Origin: Sulfuritalea sp.
Lineage (GTDB): Bacteria > Pseudomonadota > Gammaproteobacteria > Burkholderiales > Rhodocyclaceae
Assembly (NCBI GenBank): GCA_016708585.1
Contig: JADJFK010000022.1
Coordinates: 4,257-68,256, forward strand
Reading direction: 5' to 3'
Length of the DNA: 64,000 bases
This document shows positions 51,008 through 59,552 of this stretch, in pieces (the stretch's first letter is position 1; every line of letters starts with the position of its first letter). The position numbers and the translations under genes are program-made. The notes below the pieces were generated by a model, which did no database searches, had not been told where the DNA came from, and worked only from the letters and a program-made list of their open reading frames with translations.

Positions 51008-51819
51008 TGGCCGACGAACAGCAGGAGACTTTTCTCTCCCATCTGGTCGAGTTGCGCGACCGCCTGATCCGGATCCTCATTGCCGTCGGCGTGGTCTTCG
51101 TGCCGCTGGCCTTCTATGCCCGCGAGCTGTATTCGCTGCTGGCCGACCCTTTGCTGAAGAAGCTGCCCGCGGGCGGCCAGATGATCGCCACGGATGTTGT
51201 CGGTGTCTTTCTGGTACCCATGAAGGTCTCCCTGATGACGGCCTTTCTGGTCGTCCTGCCTTACGTGCTGTATCAGGTCTGGGCCTTTGTCGCGCCGGGT
51301 TTGTATGCCCATGAGAAAAAGCTGGCGATGCCGCTGGTGGCCGCCTCGGTGATCCTGTTTTTCATCGGCATGGCCTTTGCCTATTTCGCCTTTTTCCCGA
51401 TGGTGTTCGGCTTCATGGCGCAGTTCGCCCCGGAAGGCGTGGCCTGGATGACCGACATCGAGAAGTACTTTTCCTTCGTACTGACGATGTTCCTCGCTTT
51501 CGGCGTTACCTTCGAGGTACCCATCATCGTCATCGTGCTGGTCAAGATCGGCCTGGTCGACGTGGTCAAGTTGCGCGAGTGGCGACCCTATGTGATCGTT
51601 GGCGCCTTTGTCGTCGGCGCCGTGTTCACCCCGCCCGACGTGATTTCGCAGTTCATGATGGCGGTGCCGCTGTGGCTGCTGTATGAGCTGGGGATCATCC
51701 TTGCCAGTTTCATCGTCAAGCCCGCCGCAGAACCGGCCGGCCAGTCCGATTACCGGCCGCCCTCGGACGAGGAAATGAACCGGGAACTCGATCGCGCCGA
51801 GCAGCAGTCGCGCGATTAG
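51007..51819 (+). CDS. tatC: TatC, twin-arginine translocase core subunit
   Basis: 270 aa with six membrane helices. FLSHLVELRDRLIRILIAVG is the conserved N-terminal signature. The second signature FGVTFEVPIIVIVLVKIGLV includes the conserved Phe/Glu pair. A C-terminal charged tail follows. It binds the twin-arginine signal with TatB. Last gene of hisE-hinT-tatABC; a strong hairpin follows. Confidence 0.95.
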   Translation: MADEQQETFLSHLVELRDRLIRILIAVGVVFVPLAFYARELYSLLADPLLKKLPAGGQMIATDVVGVFLVPMKVSLMTAFLVVLPYVLYQVWAFVAPGLYAHEKKLAMPLVAASVILFFIGMAFAYFAFFPMVFGFMAQFAPEGVAWMTDIEKYFSFVLTMFLAFGVTFEVPIIVIVLVKIGLVDVVKLREWRPYVIVGAFVVGAVFTPPDVISQFMMAVPLWLLYELGIILASFIVKPAAEPAGQSDYRPPSDEEMNRELDRAEQQSRD

Positions 51820-51833
51820 GAAATCCCGCGGCA

Positions 51834-51859
51834 GGTGCGTACCGGATCAGGTACGCACC
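51834..51859. terminator. Hairpin after tatC (bidirectional terminator candidate)
   Basis: A perfect 10-bp stem, GGTGCGTACC and GGTACGCACC, with a 6-base loop between the convergent tatC and HAD genes. No T-tract on the plus side. Position and stem strength support termination. Confidence 0.5.
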
Positions 51860-51871
51860 GGGCGCAGTGCT

Positions 51872-52591
51872 TCAGGACGTGCTTGCGGTGGCGTGCCACA
51901 GTCGCAGTTTGTCCAGCGAGATCCGGTCGGCCTCCGGCAAGACCATGCGGGCACCGTCAAAATTCTCGTTGATGGTGTAGTCGCTCACCGTGATCACCGT
52001 CGGGATTCCGGCCGCCAGGCTGGCGGCCAGGCCATGCGAGGAATCCTCGATCGCCAGGCAGTCGCGCGGCGGCAGGTTGAGTTGCTTCAGCGTCCAGTGG
52101 TAGAGCTCCGGGGAAGGCTTCTTGGCCGCGACCACCGCGCCGGAGGCGATGGCATCGAACCATGTGTCGGCATTCGGGCCAAGGTTCGCCCGCAACAGCC
52201 CGACTACGTTTTCCAGCTTGGAACTCGAGGCGATGGCCAGCCGCACGCCATCGGTGCGCGCATCGCAGATCAGCTGGCCGATGTCCGCGCGCAGGGGAAT
52301 TGCGCCGGCGGCCAGCAGGCGCTGATAGTTGCGCGTCTTGATCTCGTGTATCCGGAGCAGCAGCTCATCGAAGTCCGGCCGCGCGCGCGTCGTGGGGTCG
52401 AACTTTTCAGCGTAATGGCGAATCCTTTCCTGCCCGCCGGTGACATCCAGCAGGGTGCCGTAAAAGGCTTCGTCCCAGTGCCAGGGCAGCCCGACTTCGG
52501 CGAAGGCTGCATTGAACGCCGGGCGATGGCCGTCGCGTTCCGTATTGGCGAGGGTACCGTCCACATCAAAAATGATCGCGCGCAGAGCCAT
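51872..52591 (-). CDS. HAD-superfamily hydrolase, CbbY/phosphoglucomutase-like
   Basis: 239 aa from the ATG at 52591. HAD motif I is FDVDGTLANTERDGHRPAFN (nucleophile Asp 8 and acid Asp 10), motif II IASSSK, motif III Lys in VVAAKKPSPELY, motif IV AIEDSSHGLAAS. The cap region and ERDGHRxAFNxAF signature are those of CbbY/CbbZ-type phosphatases encoded in Calvin-cycle operons, although no Calvin gene is in the window. A sugar-phosphate phosphatase is likely; substrate unproven. Confidence 0.86.
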   Translation of the reverse strand: MALRAIIFDVDGTLANTERDGHRPAFNAAFAEVGLPWHWDEAFYGTLLDVTGGQERIRHYAEKFDPTTRARPDFDELLLRIHEIKTRNYQRLLAAGAIPLRADIGQLICDARTDGVRLAIASSSKLENVVGLLRANLGPNADTWFDAIASGAVVAAKKPSPELYHWTLKQLNLPPRDCLAIEDSSHGLAASLAAGIPTVITVSDYTINENFDGARMVLPEADRISLDKLRLWHATASTS

Positions 52592-52756
52592 GATGAGTAA
52601 CACCCGACATGAAATGAGGGTTAAAGACTAGCCGATTTTCGGCCGGGTGGGAAACTTCGAATGAGTGGAATTTCAGTTTCGGCTTAACGCCTGCTTGCGC
52701 GGGCATCAGCCTGCACTGAAACTTCGCGAGCCCTTGTTTTGCTTGGAGCCCGACGG

Positions 52757-52765
52757 TGCTAGAGT
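52757..52765 (+). promoter_or_regulatory. Extended -10 promoter of korCAB (putative)
   Basis: TGCTAGAGT fits TGn plus TAGAGT, 68 bases before the korC GTG. TTGTTT 20 bases upstream is a poor -35. The gap 52592-52833 has no other clear feature. Confidence 0.38.
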
Positions 52766-52833
52766 GCACGTGGTTGGCGTCGGCGCCCTGCCGGCGAACC
52801 CGAAGCAGCACCGCAACTGGAGACCGAGCGCAC

Positions 52834-54621
52834 GTGAAACCGACGAACATCGGCGGCCACGACTATTTCCACAAGGTCGTGGATTGTCAATGGGCCTGCC
52901 CGGCCCACACCCCCGTTCCCGAGTACATCCGCCTGATTGCCGCCGGCCGCTACTCGGATGCCTACATGATCAACTGGCGCTCGAATGTCTTTCCCGGCAT
53001 CCTGGGACGCGTTTGCGACCGTCCCTGCGAGCCGGCCTGCCGTCGCGGCCGGGTGGACAAGGAGCCGGTGGCCATCTGCCGGCTGAAGCGCGTCTGCGCC
53101 GACCTCAAGGACGACATCCAGGACCGCCTGCCGCGGGCGCCGGAGAAAAAGAACGGCAAACGCATCGCCTGCGTCGGCGCCGGTCCCGCTTCGCTGACCG
53201 TGGCGCGCGACCTGGCGGTGCTCGGCTACCAGGTCACGGTGTTTGACAACGGCGTCGCGCCCGGCGGCATGATGCGCAGCCAGATTCCGAAGTTCCGCCT
53301 GCCCGACGAAGTGATCGACGAGGAATGCGGCTACATCATCGGCCTGGGCGTCGAAACGCGCTACAACCAGTGGGTCGGCAGCCTCAAGGAACTGCTGGCC
53401 GGCGACTGGGACGCGGTCTTCGTCGGCACCGGCGCGCCGAAGGGGCGCGATGCGCCGATCCCGGGCCGCCAGGAAGCCGCGAAACACATCCATATCGGCA
53501 TCGACTGGCTGGCCAACGTGGCTTTCGGCCACACGACGAAGATATCGAAGCGGGTCATCGTCCTCGGCGGCGGCAATACGGCGATGGACTGCTGCCGCTC
53601 GGCGCGGCGCCTCGGCGGCGATGACGTCAAGGTCATCGTCAGGAGCGGTTTCGAGGAAATGAAGGCCTCGCCCTGGGAAAAGGAGGAGGCCATCCACGAG
53701 GGCATCCCCATCCTCAACATGCGCGTGCCGAAGGAATTCCGCCATGACAACGGCAAGCTGACCGGCGTGCTGTTCGAGATCGTGCGCGCCGAGTACGACG
53801 CCAAGGGCCGGCGCAGCCTGATCCCGACCGGCGAACCCGACGAGTTCCACGAGTGCGACGAAGTGCTGGTGGCGATCGGCCAGGAGAACGCCTTCCCCTG
53901 GATCGAGAAGGACATCGGCCTCGAATTCGACAAGTGGGACATGCCGGTGCTCGACGAAAAGACCCTGCAATCGACGCTGCCCAAGGTGTTTTTCGGCGGC
54001 GATGCGGCGCTCGGGCCGAAGAACATCATCACCGCGGCGGCCCAGGGCCACGAGGCGGCAATTTCCATCGACCTGTTCTGCCGTGGCAAAAAGCTCGACG
54101 ACCGGCCGCCGCCCGAGTTCAACCTGGTCAGCCAGAAGATGGGCATCCACGAGTGGAGCTACGACAACCAGGTCTCGGAGGAAGAGCGCAAGAAGGTGCC
54201 GGTCAAGGCGCTGGAAAAGACCCTCAAGGACATCAAGCTCGAACTCGAAATGGGCTTCGATCCCTTCATGGCCTGCGCCGAAGCGGAACGCTGCCTCAAC
54301 TGCGACATCGAGACGGTGTTCACGGTCAAGACCTGCATCGAATGCGACGCCTGCGTCGATATCTGCCCGACGGAATGCATCACCTTCACCCGCAACGGTG
54401 AGGAGGATGACTTGCGCGGCCGGCTCAAGGCGCCGGCGCCGAATCGCGAGCAGGCTCTTTATGTTTCGGACGTGCTGAAGACCGGGCGGGTGATGGTAAA
54501 GGACGAGAATATCTGCCTGCACTGCGGCATGTGCGCCGAACGCTGCCCGACCGGCGCCTGGGACATGCAGAAGTTCTTCATGCAGTGCGCCGACGCGGGG
54601 ACGGAAGCGAAAAGGACATGA
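52834..54621 (+). CDS. korC: KorC-like NAD(P)H/ferredoxin oxidoreductase subunit of 2-oxoglutarate oxidoreductase
   Basis: 595 aa from a GTG at 52834. The N-terminal Fe-S domain has Cys clusters in VVDCQWACPAHTPVPEY and VCDRPCEPACRRG. The FAD site is CVGAGPASLTVARDLA, the NAD(P) site VIVLGGGNTAMDCC, and FFGGDAALGPKNII closes the GltD-like flavoprotein. The C-terminus adds a two-cluster ferredoxin domain (CIECDACVDICPTECI and CLHCGMCAERCPTGAW). This matches the third subunit that lets 2-oxoglutarate:ferredoxin oxidoreductase of Azoarcus/Thauera reduce NADP. It overlaps korA (ATGA), so the three genes form one operon. Confidence 0.85.
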   Translation: MKPTNIGGHDYFHKVVDCQWACPAHTPVPEYIRLIAAGRYSDAYMINWRSNVFPGILGRVCDRPCEPACRRGRVDKEPVAICRLKRVCADLKDDIQDRLPRAPEKKNGKRIACVGAGPASLTVARDLAVLGYQVTVFDNGVAPGGMMRSQIPKFRLPDEVIDEECGYIIGLGVETRYNQWVGSLKELLAGDWDAVFVGTGAPKGRDAPIPGRQEAAKHIHIGIDWLANVAFGHTTKISKRVIVLGGGNTAMDCCRSARRLGGDDVKVIVRSGFEEMKASPWEKEEAIHEGIPILNMRVPKEFRHDNGKLTGVLFEIVRAEYDAKGRRSLIPTGEPDEFHECDEVLVAIGQENAFPWIEKDIGLEFDKWDMPVLDEKTLQSTLPKVFFGGDAALGPKNIITAAAQGHEAAISIDLFCRGKKLDDRPPPEFNLVSQKMGIHEWSYDNQVSEEERKKVPVKALEKTLKDIKLELEMGFDPFMACAEAERCLNCDIETVFTVKTCIECDACVDICPTECITFTRNGEEDDLRGRLKAPAPNREQALYVSDVLKTGRVMVKDENICLHCGMCAERCPTGAWDMQKFFMQCADAGTEAKRT

Positions 54622-56468
54622 GTGCCATGAAACCCATCCAGAGCAGCAACGATTTCGTCATCAAGTTCGCCAACGTCAACGGCTCGGGTTCGGCCTCGGC
54701 CAACGAACTGTTCGCCCGCGCCATCATGCGCATGGGCGTGCCGGTGGCGCCGCGCAACATCTTCCCGTCCAACATCCAGGGCATGCCGACCTGGTACGAG
54801 ATGCGCGTCTCGGCCGCCGGCTGGCTCGGCCGCCGCGGCGGCTGCGACCTCATGGTGGCGATGAACCCGCAGACCTGGGACCGCGACGTTGCCGAGATCG
54901 AACCGGGCGGCTACCTGTTCTACGATTCGACCAAGGCACAACCCCGCTCGCGCTTTCGCGAAGACATCACGGTGCTGGGCATTCCCCTCACCGAGATCTG
55001 CAACCGCGAATACAGCGATGCGCGGCAGCGCCAGTTGTTCAAGAACATCATGTATGTCGGCGCGCTGACGGCCCTGCTCGGCATCGATTTCAGCGTCGTC
55101 GAAAAGCTGATCGCCGACCAGTACCGCGGCAAGGACAAGCTGATCGGCGCCAACGTCAATGCCCTCAAGCTCGGCTACGACCACGCCAGGGCCAACCTGC
55201 CGTGCCCGATCGGCCTGCGCGTCGAGCGTGCCGACGGCGTCGGCGACAAGATCTTCATCAACGGCAACAATGCCTGCGGCCTCGGTGCCGTGTATGGCGG
55301 CGCCACGGTGGCGGCCTGGTATCCGATCACGCCCTCGACGTCGGTGATCGAAGCCTTCAGCAGTTATTGCCGCAAGTACCGCACCGACCCCGACAACGGC
55401 ATGGCGCGCTACGCCATCGTCCAGGCCGAGGATGAACTGGCCTCGATCGGCATGGTGATCGGCGCCGCCTGGAACGGCGCGCGGGCGTTCACGGCGACCT
55501 CCGGCCCCGGCATCTCGCTGATGCAGGAATTCTTCGGCCTCGCCTATTTCGCCGAAGTGCCGGTGGTGGTCTTCAACGTGCAGCGCGGCGGCCCGTCGAC
55601 CGGCATGCCGACGCGCACCCAGCAGTCCGACCTGATCTCCTGCGCCTATGCCTCGCACGGCGACACCAAGCATGTGCTGCTGTTTCCCGAGGATCCCTAC
55701 GAGTGCTTCACGCTCGGCGCCCAGGCCTTCGACCTGGCCGACCGCCTGCAGACCCCGGTCTTCGTCCTGCTCGACCTCGACATCGGCATGAACGACAGGC
55801 TGTGCCATCCCTTCGACTGGGATGACAGCCGCCGTTACGATCGCGGCAAGGTGATGACCGCCGGGATGCTGGATGCCGGCAAGAACTTCGGCCGCTACCT
55901 CGACGTCGACGGCGACGGCATTCCCTGGCGCACCATTCCCGGCACGCACCCGACCAAGGGCGCCTTCTTCAGCCGCGGCACCACGCGCAACGCCTACGCC
56001 AAGTACAGCGAGGCGGGCACCGATTACATCTACAACATGGAGCGCCTGCGGCACAAGCTGGAGACGGCGAAAAAGCTGGTGCCGGCCCCGGTCATCAAAC
56101 CGGCATCCCAGGCCACCCGTTTCGGCGCGATCTACTATGGTTCGACCAGCCCGGCGATGGCCGAGGCCTCCGCCTTGCTCGAAGCCAAGGGCGTCCATGT
56201 CGATACCCTGCGCGTGCGCGGCTTCCCCTTCGCCGACGAGGTGATCGACTTCATCGACCAGCACGAGGTGGTGTTCGTCGTCGAGCAGAACGAAAGCGGC
56301 CAGTTGCGCATGCTGCTGCTGACCGAGGGCGAAATCGATCCGAAGAAGCTGATCCGGGTCCTGCACTACGACGGCACGCCGATCACCGCCCGCTTCATTT
56401 CCGGCAGGATCGCCGACGCGCTTTCCGAACACAAGGTGACCCCCCTTCGCAAACAGGTGGCCTCATGA
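54618..56468 (+). CDS. korA: KorA-like 2-oxoacid:ferredoxin oxidoreductase, fused gamma-alpha subunit
   Basis: 616 aa. The N-terminal 190 residues are the gamma domain (FVIKFANVNGSGSASANELFARAIMRMG, read in parts). The rest is the alpha pyrimidine-binding domain with the Tyr-Pro-x-Thr-Pro motif (AWYPITPSTSVIEAF), then FTATSGPGISLMQEFFGLAYFAEVPVVVFNVQRGGPSTGMPTRTQQSDL (read in parts) and a C-terminal transketolase-like domain. Together with KorB it decarboxylates 2-oxoglutarate to succinyl-CoA and reduces ferredoxin. Such gamma-alpha fusions are common in 2-oxoglutarate types. Substrate preference is inferred from the korC partner. Confidence 0.87.
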   Translation: MSAMKPIQSSNDFVIKFANVNGSGSASANELFARAIMRMGVPVAPRNIFPSNIQGMPTWYEMRVSAAGWLGRRGGCDLMVAMNPQTWDRDVAEIEPGGYLFYDSTKAQPRSRFREDITVLGIPLTEICNREYSDARQRQLFKNIMYVGALTALLGIDFSVVEKLIADQYRGKDKLIGANVNALKLGYDHARANLPCPIGLRVERADGVGDKIFINGNNACGLGAVYGGATVAAWYPITPSTSVIEAFSSYCRKYRTDPDNGMARYAIVQAEDELASIGMVIGAAWNGARAFTATSGPGISLMQEFFGLAYFAEVPVVVFNVQRGGPSTGMPTRTQQSDLISCAYASHGDTKHVLLFPEDPYECFTLGAQAFDLADRLQTPVFVLLDLDIGMNDRLCHPFDWDDSRRYDRGKVMTAGMLDAGKNFGRYLDVDGDGIPWRTIPGTHPTKGAFFSRGTTRNAYAKYSEAGTDYIYNMERLRHKLETAKKLVPAPVIKPASQATRFGAIYYGSTSPAMAEASALLEAKGVHVDTLRVRGFPFADEVIDFIDQHEVVFVVEQNESGQLRMLLLTEGEIDPKKLIRVLHYDGTPITARFISGRIADALSEHKVTPLRKQVAS

Positions 56469-57520
56469 CCTATCTCGCCAAACCCAAACTGCTGCGCGCC
56501 GATGCGCCGCGCAATGCCGTCGGCTACACCCGCCGCGACTACGAGGGCGCCATCTCGACCCTGTGCGCCGGCTGCGGCCACGACTCGATCTCCGCGGCCG
56601 TGGTGCAGGCCTGCTTCGACCTCGACATCGAGCCGCACAAGGTTGCCAAGCTTTCCGGCATCGGCTGCTCGTCGAAGACGCCCGACTATTTCCTCGGCGC
56701 CTCGCACGGCTTCAACACCACCCACGGCCGCATGCCGTCGGTGCTGACCGGCGCCGCGCTGGCCAACCGCGAGCTGATCTACCTCGGCGTCTCCGGCGAC
56801 GGCGATTCCGCCTCGATCGGCATCGCCCAGTTCGCCCACGCCATGCGCCGCGGCGTGAACATGGCCTACATCTGCGAGAACAACGGGGTCTATGGCCTGA
56901 CCAAGGGCCAGTTTTCGGCCACCGCCGACAAGGGCTCGAAGAACAAGCGCGGCGTGGTCAACAGCGATACGCCGATCGACCTCGTGGCGCTGTCGCTGCA
57001 GCTCGGTGCGACCTTCGTCGCGCGCAGCTTTTCCGGCGACAAGGAGCAGCTGGTGCCGCTGATCAAGGGCGCGCTGCGCCACCGCGGCCCGGCCTTCATC
57101 GACGTCATCAGCCCCTGCGTCACGTTCAACAACCACGCCGGCTCGACCAAGAGCTACGACTACGTGCGCGAGCACAACGAGGCGGTGAATCGGCTCGACG
57201 TGATCCTGCCGCGCGACAAGATCGAGACCAGCTATAGCCCGGGTTCGCTGCGCCGTGTGGTCCAGCACGACGGTTCGGTGCTGCTGCTGCGCAAGGTGGC
57301 TGTCGACTACGACCCGGCAGACCGCGTCGCCGCGATGAACTACCTGCAGGAGCGGCAGACGCTGGGCGAGATCGTCACCGGCCTGATCTATGTCGACAGC
57401 AGCGCCGAGGACATGCATCGCCACCTCAACACCGTGGAGAAGCCGCTGAACCAGCTCGGCGACGCCTATCTCTGCCCCGGCAGCAAGGCGCTCGACGCGC
57501 TGAACGCCTCGCTGCGCTGA
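56465..57520 (+). CDS. korB: KorB-like 2-oxoacid:ferredoxin oxidoreductase beta subunit
   Basis: 351 aa. This is the thiamine-diphosphate and 4Fe-4S subunit. Cys residues are in LCAGCGHDSIS and IGCSSKTPDYF. The ThDP motif is GVSGDGDSASIGIAQF with Asn-Asn further on (YICENNGVYGLTKGQ). It overlaps korA by four bases. Forms the catalytic core with KorA. The product (reduced ferredoxin) could feed benzoyl-CoA reductase or N2 fixation; none of these genes is in the window. Confidence 0.9.
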   Translation: MTYLAKPKLLRADAPRNAVGYTRRDYEGAISTLCAGCGHDSISAAVVQACFDLDIEPHKVAKLSGIGCSSKTPDYFLGASHGFNTTHGRMPSVLTGAALANRELIYLGVSGDGDSASIGIAQFAHAMRRGVNMAYICENNGVYGLTKGQFSATADKGSKNKRGVVNSDTPIDLVALSLQLGATFVARSFSGDKEQLVPLIKGALRHRGPAFIDVISPCVTFNNHAGSTKSYDYVREHNEAVNRLDVILPRDKIETSYSPGSLRRVVQHDGSVLLLRKVAVDYDPADRVAAMNYLQERQTLGEIVTGLIYVDSSAEDMHRHLNTVEKPLNQLGDAYLCPGSKALDALNASLR

Positions 57521-57540
57521 CGCCCCCGCGCGAATTGCCC

Positions 57541-58701
57541 CTATTCCTTCGGCGGGCGCGGACGCTTGCCGATGAGGATGTCGAGGCCGACGACGCGCCC
57601 TTCACGCTTGAGCTCGAAGCGGGCGGTCTTGCCGGGTTCCAGCGCGGCGATCAGCTCAAGCATCGCCTGGGCATCCTTCACCGGCTTGCCGGCCACCTGG
57701 GTCAGCACGTCGCCGGGCTTGATGCCGGCCTTGTCGGCCGGGCTGCCACGCATCACGCCGGCGATCAGCGCGCCGCGGGTGTCGGCCAGCTTGAAGGATT
57801 CGGCAAGCTCGGGGGTGATTTCCTGCACCTCGATGCCGACCCAGCCGCGCGTCACGCCGCCGGTCTTGACGATCTGCTCCATGACGTTCTTCGCCAGCGA
57901 GACGGGGATGGCGAAGCCGATGCCCATCGACCCGCCGCTTTGCGAATAGATTGCCGTGTTGATGCCCACCAGGTGGCCGTTGGCATCGACCAGGGCGCCG
58001 CCCGAATTGCCCGGGTTGATCGCGGCGTCGGTCTGGATGAAGTTCTCGAAGGTGTTGATCCCGAGTTGCGAACGGCCCAGCGCCGAAACGATGCCGGAGG
58101 TGACGGTCTGGCCGACGCCGAAGGGATTGCCGATGGCCAGCACGACGTCGCCGACGCGCAGGCTGTCGCTGCTGCCGAAGGCGATCACCGGCAGCTTGTG
58201 GTCGGCCGGGATGCGCAATACCGCCAGGTCGGATTCGGGGTCCGAACCGACCACGCGCGCCTTGTACTTGCTGCCGTCGTTATGCGCGACCTCGATCTCG
58301 TCGGCGCCGTCGATGACATGGAAGTTGGTCAGGATGTAGCCCTCGGGCGAGACCACCACGCCGCTGCCCAGTCCGGAACGGCGTTGCGATTCCTCGCCGA
58401 AGCGGTCGCCGAAGAAATGGCGGAAGATCGGGTCGTTGATGAAGGGGTGGCGCGCGCCCTTCACCTCCTGGCTGGTGAAGATGTGCACCACGGCCGGAAC
58501 CGCCTTTTTCGCCGCATCGGCATGGGAACCGGGGCGTTGCAGTTCGCTGCCGGCAGGGGCTTCGAACACCGTCGCCACTTCCGTGACACCGCCGGGGGAG
58601 GGCATGTGCGCCAGCCACTCCGGCTTGAGTGTCTTGACGACGAACAGCACGGCAACGCTGACCGTGACGGTCTGGGCAAAAATCAGCCAAAGGCGGCGCA
58701 T
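57541..58701 (-). CDS. Membrane-anchored HtrA-type serine protease (DegQ/DegS-like)
   Basis: 386 aa. An uncleaved N-terminal anchor or signal (LIFAQTVTVSVAVLFVV) precedes the trypsin-like domain with His 128 (ILTNFHV), Asp 158 (ESDLAVL) and Ser 233 (INPGNSGGAL). One PDZ domain lies at about 285-380 (LIAGVMRGSPADKAGIKPGDVL). One PDZ and a persistent anchor suit DegS better than the two-PDZ DegP/DegQ. In betaproteobacteria this gene often follows the tat genes, here displaced by korCAB. Faces Nif3-like gene across a hairpin. Confidence 0.87.
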   Translation of the reverse strand: MRRLWLIFAQTVTVSVAVLFVVKTLKPEWLAHMPSPGGVTEVATVFEAPAGSELQRPGSHADAAKKAVPAVVHIFTSQEVKGARHPFINDPIFRHFFGDRFGEESQRRSGLGSGVVVSPEGYILTNFHVIDGADEIEVAHNDGSKYKARVVGSDPESDLAVLRIPADHKLPVIAFGSSDSLRVGDVVLAIGNPFGVGQTVTSGIVSALGRSQLGINTFENFIQTDAAINPGNSGGALVDANGHLVGINTAIYSQSGGSMGIGFAIPVSLAKNVMEQIVKTGGVTRGWVGIEVQEITPELAESFKLADTRGALIAGVMRGSPADKAGIKPGDVLTQVAGKPVKDAQAMLELIAALEPGKTARFELKREGRVVGLDILIGKRPRPPKE

Positions 58702-58715
58702 AATTTGTCTCGTCG

Positions 58716-58738
58716 CGTTCCCGGCGTTGCCGGGAACG
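58716..58738. repeat. Strong hairpin between the divergent HtrA-type and Nif3-like genes
   Basis: A 10-bp perfect stem, CGTTCCCGGC and GCCGGGAACG, with a 3-base loop, followed on the plus strand by ATTTTCC. It lies 15 bases before the protease ATG, so it would be in its 5' leader. It resembles a rho-independent terminator but there is no plus-strand gene to end here. Confidence 0.55.
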
Positions 58739-58762
58739 ATTTTCCTTGCGGATGGGGTGTGA

Positions 58763-59527
58763 ATGATGCCGGATGATTCGGTCGCACGTGAAGAACTGCG
58801 CGCCTGGCTGGATTCCCAGCTGGACGCCGCGCGTTTTCGCGATTATTGCCCAAACGGCCTGCAAGTGGAAGGCCGTGAGCGCATCCGGCGCATCGTCTGC
58901 GGGGTCACCGCCAGCCAGGCGCTGATCGAGGCCGCGGCCGAGCGCGGCGCGGATGCGCTGCTGGTGCATCACGGCTGGTTCTGGAAGGCCGAGGACGGGC
59001 GCGTCACGGGTTTCCGCAAACAGCGCATGGCGCGATTGCTGGCGCACGACATCAACCTGTTTGCCTACCACCTGCCGCTGGATGCCCATGCCACGCTGGG
59101 CAACAACGCGCAACTGGCATTGCGCCACGGCTGGACCGTCACGGGGCGTTTCGGCGAGCAGGAGATCGGTTTCATCGGCGTCCCGCCGGCGCCGACTTTT
59201 GCCGGCGAACTGGCGCAGGCCATCGAAGGGGTGCTGGGCCGCGCGCCGCTGCTGGTCGGCGACCCGGCGCGCAAGGTAGCGCGCATTGCCTGGTGCAGCG
59301 GCGGCGCGCAGGACTACTTCGAAGCCGCGCTGGCCACCGGCGCCGACATCTTTGTTTCCGGCGAGATCTCGGAGCAGACCGTGCATCTGGCGCGCGAAAC
59401 CGGCATGGCCTATATCGCCGCCGGCCACCATGCCACGGAGCGCTTCGGCGTCATGGCGCTGGGCGCGCAGCTGGCGGAGAAATTCGGCATCGCCTGCGAA
59501 TTCGTCGACATCGACAATCCGGTGTGA
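58763..59527 (+). CDS. Nif3-like dinuclear metal-centre protein (YbgI family)
   Basis: 254 aa. Family motifs: DYCPNGLQVEG, GVTASQALIEAAAERGADALLVHHGWFW (His pair for metal, read in parts), YHLPLDAH, and the C-terminal GADIFVSGEISEQTVHLARE with AAGHHATERFG carrying the other metal ligands. The family forms hexameric toroids and has been tied to GTP cyclohydrolase-like or folding roles, with no firm enzyme function. Residues about 138-146 (IGVPPAPTF) come from a copy of the dispersed repeat. Two tandem ATGs (58763, 58766) are possible starts. Confidence 0.88.
   Translation: MMPDDSVAREELRAWLDSQLDAARFRDYCPNGLQVEGRERIRRIVCGVTASQALIEAAAERGADALLVHHGWFWKAEDGRVTGFRKQRMARLLAHDINLFAYHLPLDAHATLGNNAQLALRHGWTVTGRFGEQEIGFIGVPPAPTFAGELAQAIEGVLGRAPLLVGDPARKVARIAWCSGGAQDYFEAALATGADIFVSGEISEQTVHLARETGMAYIAAGHHATERFGVMALGAQLAEKFGIACEFVDIDNPV
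59175..59200 (+). repeat. Dispersed 25-bp element inside the Nif3-like gene
   Basis: Reads CGGCGTCCCGCC then GGCGCCGACTTTT, one mismatch. It encodes GVPPAPTF at the junction between the two halves of the Nif3 fold, a place where loops vary, and uses the same reading frame as the tatB copy. Confidence 0.7.
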
Positions 59528-59552
59528 TGTTCCGGGCGGTCGTGCCGCGGAG

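Noticed and set aside
52759..54522. Open frame antisense to korC, 587 codons
   Set aside because: Same shadow effect; the sense strand carries FAD, NAD(P) and Fe-S motifs in order.
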